This document shows positions 15,300 to 24,473 of a stretch of DNA of 64,000 bases, piece by piece. Every line of letters starts with the position of its first letter. Positions within the stretch are counted from its first letter, which is position 1. A program made the translations under genes and the position numbers. Below the pieces are notes generated by a model, which did not search any database, was not told the DNA's origin, and was given only the letters and a program-made list of their open reading frames with translations. The stretch is from Sorangium cellulosum (lineage in GTDB: Bacteria; Myxococcota_A; Polyangia; Polyangiales; Polyangiaceae). The stretch covers positions 6,013,001 to 6,077,000 of the forward strand of contig NZ_CP012673.1 of assembly GCF_002950945.1 (NCBI RefSeq), in the 5' to 3' direction.

Positions 15300-15305
15300 A
15301 GTCTA
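15300..15305 (-). promoter_or_regulatory. Candidate -10 box (TAGACT) for a leaderless mRNA
   Basis: TAGACT ends exactly 7 nt before the ATG at 15292, the same box and spacing as at the kinase gene starting at 37169. No Shine-Dalgarno sequence lies between. Confidence 0.5.
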
Positions 15306-15463
15306 TCGCCGCGGGCCCCCCGCGATCGAGGGCCACGCGAGCCGCCCGTGCCGCATCGCCCGCGCCGCGCGCGGGGCGGGACGAGGGGCCCAGGCCCGCG
15401 CGGCGTCGCGGAGCGCGCCCGCCGCTCCGGTCCGCGCCGCGCCGGCCGCCGCCTCCCCCTCGC

Positions 15464-16090
15464 CTACGGCTTCGGGATCCGCAGCGTGCCGCTCACCATG
15501 GCGCTGCCGCTCACCACATAGACCAGGCTGAGCGGGTGGAGCGTCCAGGGGCCGAGCGCGATGGATCCGAGCCAGATCTGCTCGTGGACGCGCTCGTTCG
15601 CGAAGAGCACGCCGAAGAGCAGCACGATGAGCAAGCTCGTCGGGATCGGCGTCCCCTCGTAGTACCGCACCTTCCCGCGCTCGTCCGACAGCTCGGCCGC
15701 GGTCACGTTGTACCGGGCCAGCCGGCTGATGCCGCAGGCGACGAAGTAGACGAGGGCGGCGGCGTCCCACGCCCCGCGCAGGCCGAGCGCGAAGCCGAGG
15801 ACCGCGGGCGCGACGCCGAACGAGACCACGTCGGCGAGCGAGTCGAGATCGGCCCCGAGCGGCGAGTGCTTGCGGCGCCACCGCGCGATGGTGCCGTCGA
15901 GGACGTCGCACGCGAGCGCGAGCGGCAGAAGCGCGAAGGCCACCCAGATGTAGACGCGGTCGCGCTCGGCCACGTAGTTGAGGCAGAGCAGGATGCTCAA
16001 CGTGCCGCTCGCCGCGTTGGCCAGCGTGACGAAATCGGCCAGCGCGAACGACCGGAGCATCGAGAAATGGGGCGGTCTCTCGGGGGGCAT
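15464..16090 (-). CDS. pssA: CDP-diacylglycerol-serine O-phosphatidyltransferase (phosphatidylserine synthase)
   Basis: The 208-residue integral membrane protein carries the CDP-alcohol phosphotransferase signature D..DG..AR........G...D...D as DVLDGTIARW...GADLDSLAD. It joins serine to CDP-diacylglycerol in phospholipid synthesis, upstream of phosphatidylethanolamine. The segment ISRLARYNVT and KVRYYEGTPIPTS are typical of the PssA subfamily, which separates it from PgsA. Six or so hydrophobic helices are visible. The start is ATG 16090 or ATG 16060; both are in frame and the first gives MPPERPPHFS before the conserved region. No psd gene lies next to it in this window. Confidence 0.9.
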   Translation of the reverse strand: MPPERPPHFSMLRSFALADFVTLANAASGTLSILLCLNYVAERDRVYIWVAFALLPLALACDVLDGTIARWRRKHSPLGADLDSLADVVSFGVAPAVLGFALGLRGAWDAAALVYFVACGISRLARYNVTAAELSDERGKVRYYEGTPIPTSLLIVLLFGVLFANERVHEQIWLGSIALGPWTLHPLSLVYVVSGSAMVSGTLRIPKP

Positions 16091-16342
16091 AACGCTCGGG
16101 AGCGCAGTGTCGCACGTCCAGCTGGATTGCCAATCGTTCTGCGCTGCGCGCGCTGCGTGGGCCGCGCGCGCCCCGCGCAGGCGCCACTCCGCGCGCGCTG
16201 TCCACGCGAGGTCGCGAGGCGAAAGGCGGCGGGCGCCCCGCGCCGGCGCTCTGTAGCCAGGCGGCACGGGCTTGTCCACTCCGTGGCTATCCGCGCACAA
16301 AACTTAGGACACGGCGTCGCGCTGCCTAGCATCCCGCAACGG

Positions 16343-18760
16343 ATGCCCGGACTGTCACTTGTCGCCGACAACACCCGATGCTCACCGGAGCCCGAGCGCA
16401 CGTCGCTGCACGAGGTGCTCGACTTCCTGCTGGAGGGGGCGCGCACCGCGCCGCCTCCGCTCGACGAAGCGGCGCTGCCGCTCCGCGCCGAGACCGAGGC
16501 GCTCCCGCTCCTCTGCGATCTCGCCGAGGCCGTGGCGGAGCTCGCCTCGGGCCGCCGCGCCCGCGCCGTGGTGCGCCTGCGCCTCGACCCCGACGCCTGG
16601 GAGCTCGGGCTGGAGCGCGTGGGGCGCGATCTCCTCGTCACCGTCTTCCACGGCGGCGACGTCCCCGAGATCGCCCTGCACGAGCGGCGCTTCGACGGCG
16701 ACGCGCTCTCCTCGCGCCTGCTCGCCGCGCTCGACCGGTTCACGCCGCGCCGCGGGGCGGGCGCGCGCCGCGACGCCGACAACGGCGCGGACCACGGCGG
16801 GCTCGGCGATCACCGGCTCCCCGCCGCCCGGCGGAGCCTCGCCGCCGCGCTCCCGTTCTCGTCCGACGAGCCCGCGGGCGAGCCGGCGATCGTCGGCGTC
16901 GAGCCGACCGGCGAGATCCCGATCGTCATCGCGGCCGAGGCGCTCCTGCGCACGTCGCCGGGCGCGGCCCTCGCGCAGCCGGCCGTGCTCCGGGCCGACC
17001 TCTTCTCGCTCCTCTTCCGCGGCAAGGTCCGCGTCCTCGTGGGCGAGGAGGCGCGCGAGCTGCCCGACGTCTTCATCTTCCCGTTCGCCGAGCAGCTCGC
17101 GGCGCTCTCGCACGAGTCGCTCGACGCCTGGGCGCGGCGGCAGCCCTACCACCGGCGGCTGACCGTCGGCGGCGCGATCCTCGGCGTGCGGCTGCACAGC
17201 GAGGGCGCGCTCTCGCTCACGCTCGGCGTGCCCCGCGTCGGCCGCGTCCCGACCGACGGCCCGCGTGCGCTCGGCTCCGGCCGCGGCTCGGCCTTCGCGG
17301 CCGCCGAGGAGCGGGCGCAGACCTGGACCTTCCCCGCCGTCGACGTGGCGGCGCTCGCCCAGGGCGTCGTCGCGTTCGGCCGGGCGCTCGCGCGCAGCCT
17401 CGTCCGCCGCGATCGCGGGCAGGCGTCGAACCTGCGCCTCTTCGAGTTCCGGGCGCGCGTGCGCGAGCTCGCCGAGCGGCTCCGCGAGCTCACGCGCAAC
17501 GACGCCAAGATCAACGTGGCCCCGGAGACGTACCGCGCCTTCGCGGCGGCGGCGCGCCCGCAGGCCGCGGCCGAGGACACGTTCGGGCGGACCCGGCTGC
17601 GCTTCACGGCCCGATGGGTCGCGGCCATCCCGTCGCTCGACCTCCGCGCCACCTTCCTCTGCGGCGACGTGCTCGTGGTGGGCTCCACCCGCGAGCTCAC
17701 CTGCATCGACCGGCGCACCGGCGAGTGCCTCTGGCGCAAGCAGGCCCCGCGCGCGGTCTCGGTGATGACGCCGGTCGGCCTCGGCCGGCTCCTGCCCGAC
17801 GGCACGCTGCAGCTGCACGAGCTCTCCACCGGCGAGGTCGCCTGGTCGGCGCGGCTCTCGCCGCGCGTCGGCGCGAACGCCTCGGGCGCGGTGGTGAGCG
17901 CCCCCGGCCTGCCCCGGATGCTCATCGTGAGCGAGGGCACGCGCCACCTCGCGGCCGTGGACCTCTACTCCGGCGAGGTGCGCTGGCGCTACGCCGCGCG
18001 GCGCGGCGAGAACTTCCGGCTGCGTCGCGCCGGCAAGCTCGTCGTGGTCGGCAGCGGAGAGCCCGCGCTCGCGGCGCTCGACGTGCTGAGCGGCGACGTC
18101 GTCTGGCGCTTCTGCGACCGGCTCCCGTTCGTGTCGCCGGTGGCGGTCGACCACGACGCGCTCTTCGCGGTGGCCGGCGACGGCGCGTTCGTCGGCCGCG
18201 GCGGGGCGCGGCTGCACCACCTCGACCCGTGGTCCGGCGAGGCGCGGTGGACGGTCGATCTACCGCGGCACGTCGCGCCGGTGGGCGCGCCGCTGCTCGG
18301 GCCGGAGACGGTGTGTGTGGTGACGCACGGGCGGCGCGGCACGGGGCTCGTCGGCCTCGATCGCCGCACGGGCGCGACGCGCTTCGACCTGACGGCGTGT
18401 GCGTCGACGGCCTCCTGCCTGATGGTCGACGACGTGGTCGTGGTGAACAGCGAGGCTGGCGAGATCATCGGCGTCGGCGCGCACGACGGCGCGGTCCGGT
18501 ACCGGCACGTCATCGCGGGCGGCGTCGAGGGGGACCGGCCGCGGCGCCTGGAGCCGGTGCTCCGCTCGGGCGCGCTGTTCGTGCCGCAGAGCGAGGTGCA
18601 CGTCGTCCGCCCGCGCGACGGCGCGCTGCTCGGCAAGGTGCCGACCGACCTCATCCCGGATCTCCTGCGCGTGGACGAGCGGTGCGACGTCTACGTCGCC
18701 GAGGAGAGCGGCCACCTCGCCGCGTTCGCGGCGGCCCCGCGGCTCAGCGTCGTCCAGTAG
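16343..18760 (+). CDS. Large PQQ-like beta-propeller protein
   Basis: The 805-residue product has no signal peptide. Residues 1-400 are an uncharacterised mixed region with long charged helices. From about residue 430 seven or eight PQQ-type blades follow, marked by LTCIDRRTGECLWRKQ, LHELSTGEVAWSARL, LAAVDLYSGEVRWRY, LAALDVLSGDVVWRF, HLDPWSGEARWTV and GLDRRTGATRFDL. Similar propellers (BamB-like) act as protein scaffolds. TAGCAT lies 10 nt before the ATG. The gene is divergent from pssA with 250 bases between. I recognise no partner for it; its role is unknown. Confidence 0.75.
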   Translation: MPGLSLVADNTRCSPEPERTSLHEVLDFLLEGARTAPPPLDEAALPLRAETEALPLLCDLAEAVAELASGRRARAVVRLRLDPDAWELGLERVGRDLLVTVFHGGDVPEIALHERRFDGDALSSRLLAALDRFTPRRGAGARRDADNGADHGGLGDHRLPAARRSLAAALPFSSDEPAGEPAIVGVEPTGEIPIVIAAEALLRTSPGAALAQPAVLRADLFSLLFRGKVRVLVGEEARELPDVFIFPFAEQLAALSHESLDAWARRQPYHRRLTVGGAILGVRLHSEGALSLTLGVPRVGRVPTDGPRALGSGRGSAFAAAEERAQTWTFPAVDVAALAQGVVAFGRALARSLVRRDRGQASNLRLFEFRARVRELAERLRELTRNDAKINVAPETYRAFAAAARPQAAAEDTFGRTRLRFTARWVAAIPSLDLRATFLCGDVLVVGSTRELTCIDRRTGECLWRKQAPRAVSVMTPVGLGRLLPDGTLQLHELSTGEVAWSARLSPRVGANASGAVVSAPGLPRMLIVSEGTRHLAAVDLYSGEVRWRYAARRGENFRLRRAGKLVVVGSGEPALAALDVLSGDVVWRFCDRLPFVSPVAVDHDALFAVAGDGAFVGRGGARLHHLDPWSGEARWTVDLPRHVAPVGAPLLGPETVCVVTHGRRGTGLVGLDRRTGATRFDLTACASTASCLMVDDVVVVNSEAGEIIGVGAHDGAVRYRHVIAGGVEGDRPRRLEPVLRSGALFVPQSEVHVVRPRDGALLGKVPTDLIPDLLRVDERCDVYVAEESGHLAAFAAAPRLSVVQ

Positions 18761-18769
18761 CGCCCGGCC

Positions 18770-18813
18770 GGCGGTGGCGGGCCCGGCCGCTGCGGCGCGG
18801 GGCCGCCACCGCC
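18770..18813. terminator. Strong stem-loop between convergent genes
   Basis: GGCGGTGGCGG at 18770-18780 pairs perfectly with CCGCCACCGCC at 18803-18813, an 11-bp stem with a 22-nt loop. It lies between the stops at 18760 and 18837 and could end transcription in both directions. There is no T-tract. Confidence 0.55.
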
Positions 18814-18836
18814 CCTCCGGGCGCCGCGCTGCGCGC

Positions 18837-19406
18837 TCAGCGCGGCCGCCGGGCCGGCTTCCAGATCAGCTCGAGGGTCACGTCGGTGACGCCGTCCTTG
18901 ATGAGCCCGATCCGCTCGGCAGCCCTGCGCGACAGGTCGATGATCCTGCCGCGCTTGAACGGCCCGCGGTCGTTGATCCGGACGCGCACGCGGCGCCCGT
19001 CCCGGCGGACGACATCGACGAGCGCCCCGAAGGGGAGCGTCCGGTGCGCGGCCGTGAGCGCGCGCGGGTCGTAGCGCTCGCCGCTCGCGGTGGAGCGTCC
19101 CTTGAACTTGTCGGCGTAGTAGGTCGCGCGCCCGCGCTGGATCGGGACGCCCTTCGCCGCGGTCCGGGCGCTCGCGGGCGCGGTCGGCGTGGCGATGCCG
19201 CGCTCGTCGTGGCCCGGGTCGTCGTCCTCGTCCAGCCTCGGTGCGGGTGTCGGCGCCCGCGCCGGGCTCACCGTGGGCGCCGGCTCGCGCGGCGCGTGGT
19301 CGCTCGTCCGGGGCGCCGCCGGCTGGTGCGCCGAGCAGGCGGGCGTGGCGAGCAGGAGGAGGACCGCGAGCTGCCTCGCCGCGGCGCGCAGGCTGACCCG
19401 CCCCAT
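18837..19406 (-). CDS. rlpA: Septal ring lytic transglycosylase-type RlpA lipoprotein
   Basis: The 189-residue product begins with a signal peptide ending LLLLATPAC, a loose lipobox (Cys at about 24). A long Pro/Asp-rich linker leads to a double-psi beta-barrel at residues 95-185: GRATYYADKFKGRSTASGE, LTAAHRTLPFG, VRVRINDRGPF and RIIDLSRRAAERIG, all hallmarks of RlpA. RlpA proteins cut peptide-free glycan strands at the septum. The SPOR domain found at the C-terminus of many RlpA proteins is absent, so targeting must differ. Its ATG overlaps the TGA of the iron-sulphur protein gene by one base (TGATG), so translation is probably coupled. Confidence 0.85.
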   Translation of the reverse strand: MGRVSLRAAARQLAVLLLLATPACSAHQPAAPRTSDHAPREPAPTVSPARAPTPAPRLDEDDDPGHDERGIATPTAPASARTAAKGVPIQRGRATYYADKFKGRSTASGERYDPRALTAAHRTLPFGALVDVVRRDGRRVRVRINDRGPFKRGRIIDLSRRAAERIGLIKDGVTDVTLELIWKPARRPR

Positions 19407-19957
19407 CACATCGCCTCGGGCGCGGTCCGATCGGCCGCCGAGGGGTCGAGCTCGGCCGGGGGCGGGGCCACCGCGGCGACCAGCGCGAGCGCGGCGGGCT
19501 CGGCGCCCTGGCCGACGGCGAGCAGCGCGCCGGAGGGCTCTGGCTTCGCCTTCGCCCTCACGAACCGGGCCAGCTCGCGGAACGGCACCCCGGTCGGGCA
19601 GATCCTCTCCTTCTCGGCGAGCACCGCGTCCGGCACGTGCGCGAGCGCGAGCGCGGCGGCGTCGAAGTCGGGCATGCTCCGCGAGGATGCGAGCACCACG
19701 GCCATGAGCCCCGGGTAGGCCCCCCTGGACGCGGCGATGCGCTCGGCCTCGCCGAGATCGCAGCGCCCGCACGCGATGCAGCGGGAGAAGCCGGGCAGCG
19801 CCGCGCGCTCGGCGGGCGAGAGCGGCGGCAGGCGATCGGCGTCGTAGTTCTCGTGAAAGAGCGCGATCCCGCTCGGGCCGTCGAACAGACGGCGCACCGT
19901 GACCTTGAGGAACGACCACGCGAGGACCGCAAGCGCCAGAGCACGACCGGAAAGCAC
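19406..19957 (-). CDS. Membrane-anchored 4Fe-4S protein
   Basis: The 183-residue product from GTG 19957 begins with a hydrophobic helix (ALALAVLAWSFLKVTV). It then has C-x2-C-x2-C as CIACGRC (Cys60, 63, 66) and a distant ICPTGVPF (Cys120-Pro), the four ligands of a single cubane cluster. The spacing between third and fourth Cys is longer than in ferredoxins and resembles heterodisulphide-reductase or succinate-dehydrogenase type subunits. The last 45 residues are Ala/Pro-rich. The start is uncertain: there is no ribosome-binding site and the open frame continues to 20356. Its stop overlaps the rlpA start. An electron-transfer role is inferred from the cluster only. Confidence 0.65.
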   Translation of the reverse strand: MLSGRALALAVLAWSFLKVTVRRLFDGPSGIALFHENYDADRLPPLSPAERAALPGFSRCIACGRCDLGEAERIAASRGAYPGLMAVVLASSRSMPDFDAAALALAHVPDAVLAEKERICPTGVPFRELARFVRAKAKPEPSGALLAVGQGAEPAALALVAAVAPPPAELDPSAADRTAPEAM

Positions 19958-20339
19958 GATCGGTCCATAGCCTGAAACAGCCCAGGACGCAGAGCCGATA
20001 CGCGCAGGCCACGGGGTGTCCAGGAGACGTGAGCGACATCTCCGCACTTCCGGATCATTTCTTGCTGCGCAGCAGGCGCCGGACGCGCGCGGCGCCCCGT
20101 GAACTCGCGTTGACACGCCCTCCGGGCGAATCGTGCAACAGCACGCCGCGACGACGCGCTGCGATCGCGCCGGCTCGCGCCGCCCGACGTTGTCTTCCTG
20201 CGGTCCACCACGCCCGCAGCGCCGACTTCGCGCACGAAGCGCAAAGTGCGGCCGCGCGCGCCGGCGCCGGGAGGCGAGGGCGTTACGCAGCAGCGTGAGG
20301 CCGCGGCGCCTCGGCGGCGCTGGCACATCGGGTGCATTG
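19958..20339. other. Divergent intergenic region, 382 bp
   Basis: It separates the 4Fe-4S gene from the sigma-factor gene. A perfect TTGACA is at 20110-20115 and an inverted repeat CGTGC-AACA-GCACG at 20132-20145 sits where a -10 would be, but no good -10 hexamer is present. A palindrome GCTGCGCAGC lies at 20064-20073. No gene is supported. Confidence 0.45.
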
Positions 20340-20990
20340 ATGCCGGGCATGCGCAAGGATCTGCTTCGCTGCGGGACTGAATGCTCGGAAGACCTCGGCG
20401 ACGTCGCCGAAGGGGTGCTCGTGAAGGAGATGATCGCGGGGAACGAGCGCGCGTGGCGCGCCTTCCACGCCCGTTACGATCGGCTCGTCCACCGCTGTAT
20501 CGGCGGGGTGATCGCCCGCTTCTCCGCCGTGGTGGGGCAGGACGACATCCGCGACATCCACGCGACGCTGCTCGTGCAGCTCCTCTCGAACGACATGCGC
20601 AAGCTGAGGACCTTCGACGCCGAGCGAGGCACGAGGCTGAGCGCCTGGATCGGCACGCTCGCCGTCCACTGCGCCTACGACCACCTGCGCGGGGCGCGTC
20701 GAGCGCCGCGCTGCGCGCCCCTCGACGACGCGGCGGTGGAGCTCCCCTGCGAGGGCCCCTCCCCGCAGGAGCAGGCCGAGCGCCGCGAGCGCGCCGCGCT
20801 CGTCGGGCAGGTGCTCCACGACTTCTCGGAGAAGGACCGCGAGTTCGTCGCGCTCTACTTCGGCGAGGGCCTGGCCCCGGAGCAGATCGCGGAGCGGATG
20901 CAGATCAGCGTGAAGACGGTCTACACGAAGAAGCACAAGATCCAGAGCCGCCTCGAGGCGATGCTCTCCGGCGATCGCCTCGCGGCCTGA
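20340..20990 (+). CDS. ECF-like RNA polymerase sigma factor
   Basis: The 216-residue product has a region 2 like helical block (VLVKEMIAGNERAWRAFHARYDRLVHRCI ... DIRDIHATLLVQLL, residues 26-92, then FDAERGTRLSAWIGTLAVHCAYDHLR) and a region 4 helix-turn-helix (KDREFVALYFGEGLAPEQIAERMQISVKTVYTKKHKIQSRLEAML, residues 163-207). This is the two-domain layout of ECF sigma factors. No anti-sigma gene follows; the next gene encodes a lipoprotein. ATG 20349 is an alternative start. The family group is not assigned, so target promoters are unknown. Confidence 0.8.
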   Translation: MPGMRKDLLRCGTECSEDLGDVAEGVLVKEMIAGNERAWRAFHARYDRLVHRCIGGVIARFSAVVGQDDIRDIHATLLVQLLSNDMRKLRTFDAERGTRLSAWIGTLAVHCAYDHLRGARRAPRCAPLDDAAVELPCEGPSPQEQAERRERAALVGQVLHDFSEKDREFVALYFGEGLAPEQIAERMQISVKTVYTKKHKIQSRLEAMLSGDRLAA

Positions 20991-21054
20991 GCGCGGCGCC
21001 CCCCGGCCGAAGGGGGCTCGGCGTCCGTCGGCCCTGTGGTATGAGCCGGGGAGG

Positions 21055-21939
21055 ATGGCCCGTTCGCCCCGCATCCCCATCGCCCTCCTCGCCGCCGTGC
21101 CCGCCGCGGCCGCCCCGCTGCTCGCGGCGTGCGGCGGCGGCAACGGAGACGCCCCGTCGATCCCCCTCGCCGACGAGCGCGGCGGCGGCGCCCGCATCGC
21201 GGATCTCGTCGGCGAGGCCACCTGGCTCGACCCCACCGACGAGGACAGCGCGCGCTGTGATCTGCCGCCCGATCGCCGCGCCCACGTCACCGGCGCGGCG
21301 CTCGTCGCGATCGACCGCTTCGACGAGACCGGCGAGGGCGCGCGCGGCAACCACTACGTGCAGGACAGCGCCGAGGAGCCGGCCCCCTACTCGGGGATGA
21401 CGGTCTTCCAGCCCGCGTTCAGCCCCCCGGACCTGCGGCTCGTCCCCGGCGACGTCGTCGACCTGCTCGGTGTGCTCACCGAGTTCCCCGGCCCGTCCGC
21501 GGGCGGGTTCGGCTACTGCCGCACCCTGCCCGAGATCGGCGGCACGATGAGCTTCCGCTTCGAGGACCGCCCCGCCAGGCCGAAGCGCGTCTCGGTAGAG
21601 GACCTGAAGAGCTACACGTCCGCGCGCCGGTACATCGGCATGCTCGTGCGCGTCGAGGGCGTAGAGATCGCCGGCGCGCCTCAGAGCAGCGGCGGCCGCT
21701 ACACGGCGTCGATCAACGTCGGCGCCGGGGTGCCCGCCGGCGACGTGCCGCGCATCTCGAACGAGCTCTACGACCTGGAAGCGGAGGGGCCGCCCCTCAC
21801 CGGCAGGCCCTCCTTCCAGGCCGTCACCGGCGTGCTCACCTACTTCTACGGCTTCAAGATCGCGCCGCGGTGCCCGGCCGACTTCGAGGCCCCTGGCGCG
21901 CCGCCGCGCGACGATGGCGACGACGCATGCGCGCTCTGA
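21055..21939 (+). CDS. Lipoprotein of unknown function
   Basis: The 294-residue product has a signal peptide with lipobox LLAAC (Cys about 24) followed by Gly residues. The mature part contains DLVGEATWLDPTD, VIDRFDETG-like strands (VAIDRFDETGEG), GNHYVQDS, LRLVPGDVVDLLGVLTEF and RYIGMLVRVEGVEI, which reads like two OB-fold units. I do not assign a family. TATGAG lies 9 nt before the ATG. The 3' end overlaps the next gene by 13 bases, so the two lipoproteins are probably made together. Confidence 0.7.
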   Translation: MARSPRIPIALLAAVPAAAAPLLAACGGGNGDAPSIPLADERGGGARIADLVGEATWLDPTDEDSARCDLPPDRRAHVTGAALVAIDRFDETGEGARGNHYVQDSAEEPAPYSGMTVFQPAFSPPDLRLVPGDVVDLLGVLTEFPGPSAGGFGYCRTLPEIGGTMSFRFEDRPARPKRVSVEDLKSYTSARRYIGMLVRVEGVEIAGAPQSSGGRYTASINVGAGVPAGDVPRISNELYDLEAEGPPLTGRPSFQAVTGVLTYFYGFKIAPRCPADFEAPGAPPRDDGDDACAL

Positions 21940-24473
21940 GGCCCGCGCTCCCGCTGCCGCTGCTCCTCGCCGCGGCCTGCCACGGCGCGGCGCCGAGCGC
22001 CCGGCCGGCGCCGGGGCTCGCCCTCGTCTCGACGCCCGAGGGCAGCGTCGGCCGCATCGAGGTGCGCCACCTCGACGCCCGGCCGCGGCTCGCGCTCGTC
22101 TCGCGCGACGGCGATCCCTCGCCCGCGATCGTCGCCTCGGTGGCGACCGATCTCGGCTCCGTCGCCGCGACCGCGCTCGCCAGCGTGGTCGAGGCGCGGC
22201 TGCGCGCCGCCGGCTTCGACGTGGACGCGCGCATCGACCGCAGCGCCTTCCGCGTGCGCCTGCTCGTCCGCGACGCGGCGCGCGTCGAGCCGTTCCTGCG
22301 CGCGCTCGCGGCGGCGTTCGCGCAGCCCATCGCGGCGGGCAGCCCGGAGGTCGCCCTCGCGAAGGAGCGCGTGCAGGCGCTCAGGGCGAGCCCGCTCGAC
22401 GCGCCGGAGCTGTCGCCGGTCGCGGCGTGCACCGGCCGGCTGGGGCTCGCGGGCGCCGAGCCGGTGGTCGATCTGTCGACGCCCGCGGGCGTGCGGGAGC
22501 TCGATGGGTGGCGCGCGGCGTCGCTGCACGCCGGCGGCACCGCGGTCGCCGCGGTCGGCCCCGCCACGTTCTGCGAGGAGGCGGCCCGCGCGGTGGAGCG
22601 CATCGACACCTGGCCGAGGGGCCGCCCGCCCGCGGACGTGTGGCCGGCGGCGGACACGGTCGGCGTGTACGCGACGAACCAGCTCGCGCGGCGGGCCGCG
22701 CGCGTCACGGTCGCCGCGCGCGTCGCGAGCCCGCAGGCGGCGGTCGCCGCGGCGGAGCGGCTCGGCGCGCCGGGATCGCCGCTCCGCGCGCGGCTCTCGG
22801 CGCTCCCCTCCCCGTTCCGCACGGTCGAGGTGCTCGGGGTCGCCCGCCCGCGCGGCGGCTGCGTGAGCGTGACCCTCGAGGCGTCCGATCTGCCCGCGGC
22901 CCCGCCCGCGGAGACCGCGGCGGCGCTCGCCGCCGCGGTGGCGCGGCAGGAGCTCCGCCGCGGCCTCGCCGCGCCGCCGAGCCCCGCCGTCGCCACGCGG
23001 CAGATCCTCACCGCGCAGGACCCGCGCGAGGCGGGCGCACGCGCCGCCTGGTGGGCGCTCTCGGGGAGCGCCCCGGGCGCCCCGCCGGAGCGGTGGGCGA
23101 CGGCGCTCGGCGTCCCCCCGAGCGCCGAGCCGCCGACGCCCGCGGCGCCGGGCGCGCCCGGCGAGCGGCGCTTCGAGGTCGAGCTCGGGCGCGCGCTCGC
23201 CGCGGCGGCGCAGCCCGGGATCGAGCGGCGCGCCGCGGTCGAGCGCGGTCAGGGCGAGGTCTGGGTGCTGCTCGCGAGCCCGTGCGGCGTCGCGGAGGAG
23301 GGGCTGTACGACGCCGGCGCGACGGCGCTCGCCGCGCTCGCCGCCGTGCAGACCCGGCGGCGCGAGCTCGACGTCGCGATCGAGCCCTGGGTCACGGCGG
23401 ATGCGGTCGGGGTGATCGCCCACGCGCCGTTCCGCGACGACCGCGAGACCCCGGCCGAGCTCGGGCGCCGCGTCGCGGGCGCGGCCGCGCGGACGCTCGC
23501 GGGGACGACCGTGGTCCCCGAGGCGCTCACGCTCGCGCGCGCCGCGGCGCTCGAGCACCTGGAGCACCTCTCTGGCGGGCGCGCCGCGGCGCTCGAGGCC
23601 TTCGCCTCCGCGATCGCGCCCGATCACCCGTCCTGGATCGAGCCGTTCGGCGTCTGGGACCGGGTGGCGAGCAGCGCGCTGGAGACCGTGCAGCTCCGCT
23701 GGCAGGCGCTCGCGGCGGGACCGCTCCGGATCGCCGTGCTCGCGAACGCCGACGCCTCCCAGGCGACGGCTGCGGCGGAGGCCGCGGAGCGATGGCTCGC
23801 GCCCCGGCTCGCGGCGCGCACGTGCGGCTCGCCCGACGGCGCCGTGGCGCCCCGGGTCGCGCACCACGACGTGCGCCTTCCGGGCGGGGCATCCCTCGCG
23901 CAAGCGGTCGTCGGCGCGCGGCTCCCGCCCGCGCCCGCGGCGCGTGATCTCGCCGAGCTGACGGTCGCCGCCCTCAACGGCAGCGACGGCCTGCTCGCGG
24001 CGGCGCTCGGCGCGGCGGCCTCTCCCGCGGCCACGGCTCCGGCCCTCACGGCGGCCTCTCCTTCAGCCCCCGCGGCGGCCTCTCCTCCGGCGGGCGCGGT
24101 CGCGGCGGCGCCACGGCGACCGCTTGCGGCGCGCGCGACCGCCCGCCTCGTCGGCGGCTCGCGCGCCGCGGCGCTCGCCGTCGAGATCCGGGCCCCGACC
24201 GCCGACATCGGCGAGGCCTCCGCCCGCGTGAAGGAGCTCCTCGCCGGCCTCGCCCAGCGGGCGACGGACGCCGATCTCGCCCGCGCCGAGGGCCTCGTCG
24301 CCCGGCGCGAGCGCGACGCGCTCGCGGAGCCCCGGCGCCGGCTGATCAACCTCTGGAGCGGCCGCGCCGCCCGCACGCCCCCGGCGAAGGCCACGCTCGC
24401 CGCGTGGCGCGCCTTCCTGGCGGGCGCGCTCGCCGCGGACGTGATCGCAACCGTGGAGGCGCGCCCCGACTGA
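21927..24473 (+). CDS. M16 peptidase-like lipoprotein lacking the zinc motif
   Basis: The ATG at 21927 gives 848 residues with a signal peptide and lipobox LLAAAC. The Ala-rich mature protein has repeated alpha/beta units resembling M16 (insulinase/pitrilysin) half-domains: VAATALASVVEARLRAAGFDVDARIDRSAFRVRLLV near the start and YDAGATALAALAAVQTRRREL...AHAPF further on, with paired late units. I see no HxxEH zinc motif, so if the fold is right the protein is catalytically dead, as in the partner subunits of bacterial M16 pairs. It overlaps the upstream lipoprotein gene. Its stop abuts the stop of the convergent sigma-like gene. Fold assignment is tentative. Confidence 0.55.
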   Translation: MRALRPALPLPLLLAAACHGAAPSARPAPGLALVSTPEGSVGRIEVRHLDARPRLALVSRDGDPSPAIVASVATDLGSVAATALASVVEARLRAAGFDVDARIDRSAFRVRLLVRDAARVEPFLRALAAAFAQPIAAGSPEVALAKERVQALRASPLDAPELSPVAACTGRLGLAGAEPVVDLSTPAGVRELDGWRAASLHAGGTAVAAVGPATFCEEAARAVERIDTWPRGRPPADVWPAADTVGVYATNQLARRAARVTVAARVASPQAAVAAAERLGAPGSPLRARLSALPSPFRTVEVLGVARPRGGCVSVTLEASDLPAAPPAETAAALAAAVARQELRRGLAAPPSPAVATRQILTAQDPREAGARAAWWALSGSAPGAPPERWATALGVPPSAEPPTPAAPGAPGERRFEVELGRALAAAAQPGIERRAAVERGQGEVWVLLASPCGVAEEGLYDAGATALAALAAVQTRRRELDVAIEPWVTADAVGVIAHAPFRDDRETPAELGRRVAGAAARTLAGTTVVPEALTLARAAALEHLEHLSGGRAAALEAFASAIAPDHPSWIEPFGVWDRVASSALETVQLRWQALAAGPLRIAVLANADASQATAAAEAAERWLAPRLAARTCGSPDGAVAPRVAHHDVRLPGGASLAQAVVGARLPPAPAARDLAELTVAALNGSDGLLAAALGAAASPAATAPALTAASPSAPAAASPPAGAVAAAPRRPLAARATARLVGGSRAAALAVEIRAPTADIGEASARVKELLAGLAQRATDADLARAEGLVARRERDALAEPRRRLINLWSGRAARTPPAKATLAAWRAFLAGALAADVIATVEARPD

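Noticed and set aside
16382..18220. Minus-strand open frame of 612 codons opposite the PQQ-propeller gene
   Set aside because: Composition is Arg/Glu/His-rich without structure; the propeller blades are on the plus strand.
20110..20145. TTGACA as a sigma-70 promoter upstream of the ECF sigma gene
   Set aside because: No acceptable -10 hexamer lies 16-18 bp downstream and the site is 200 bp from the start codon. The nearby CGTGC/GCACG repeat is short and may be chance.
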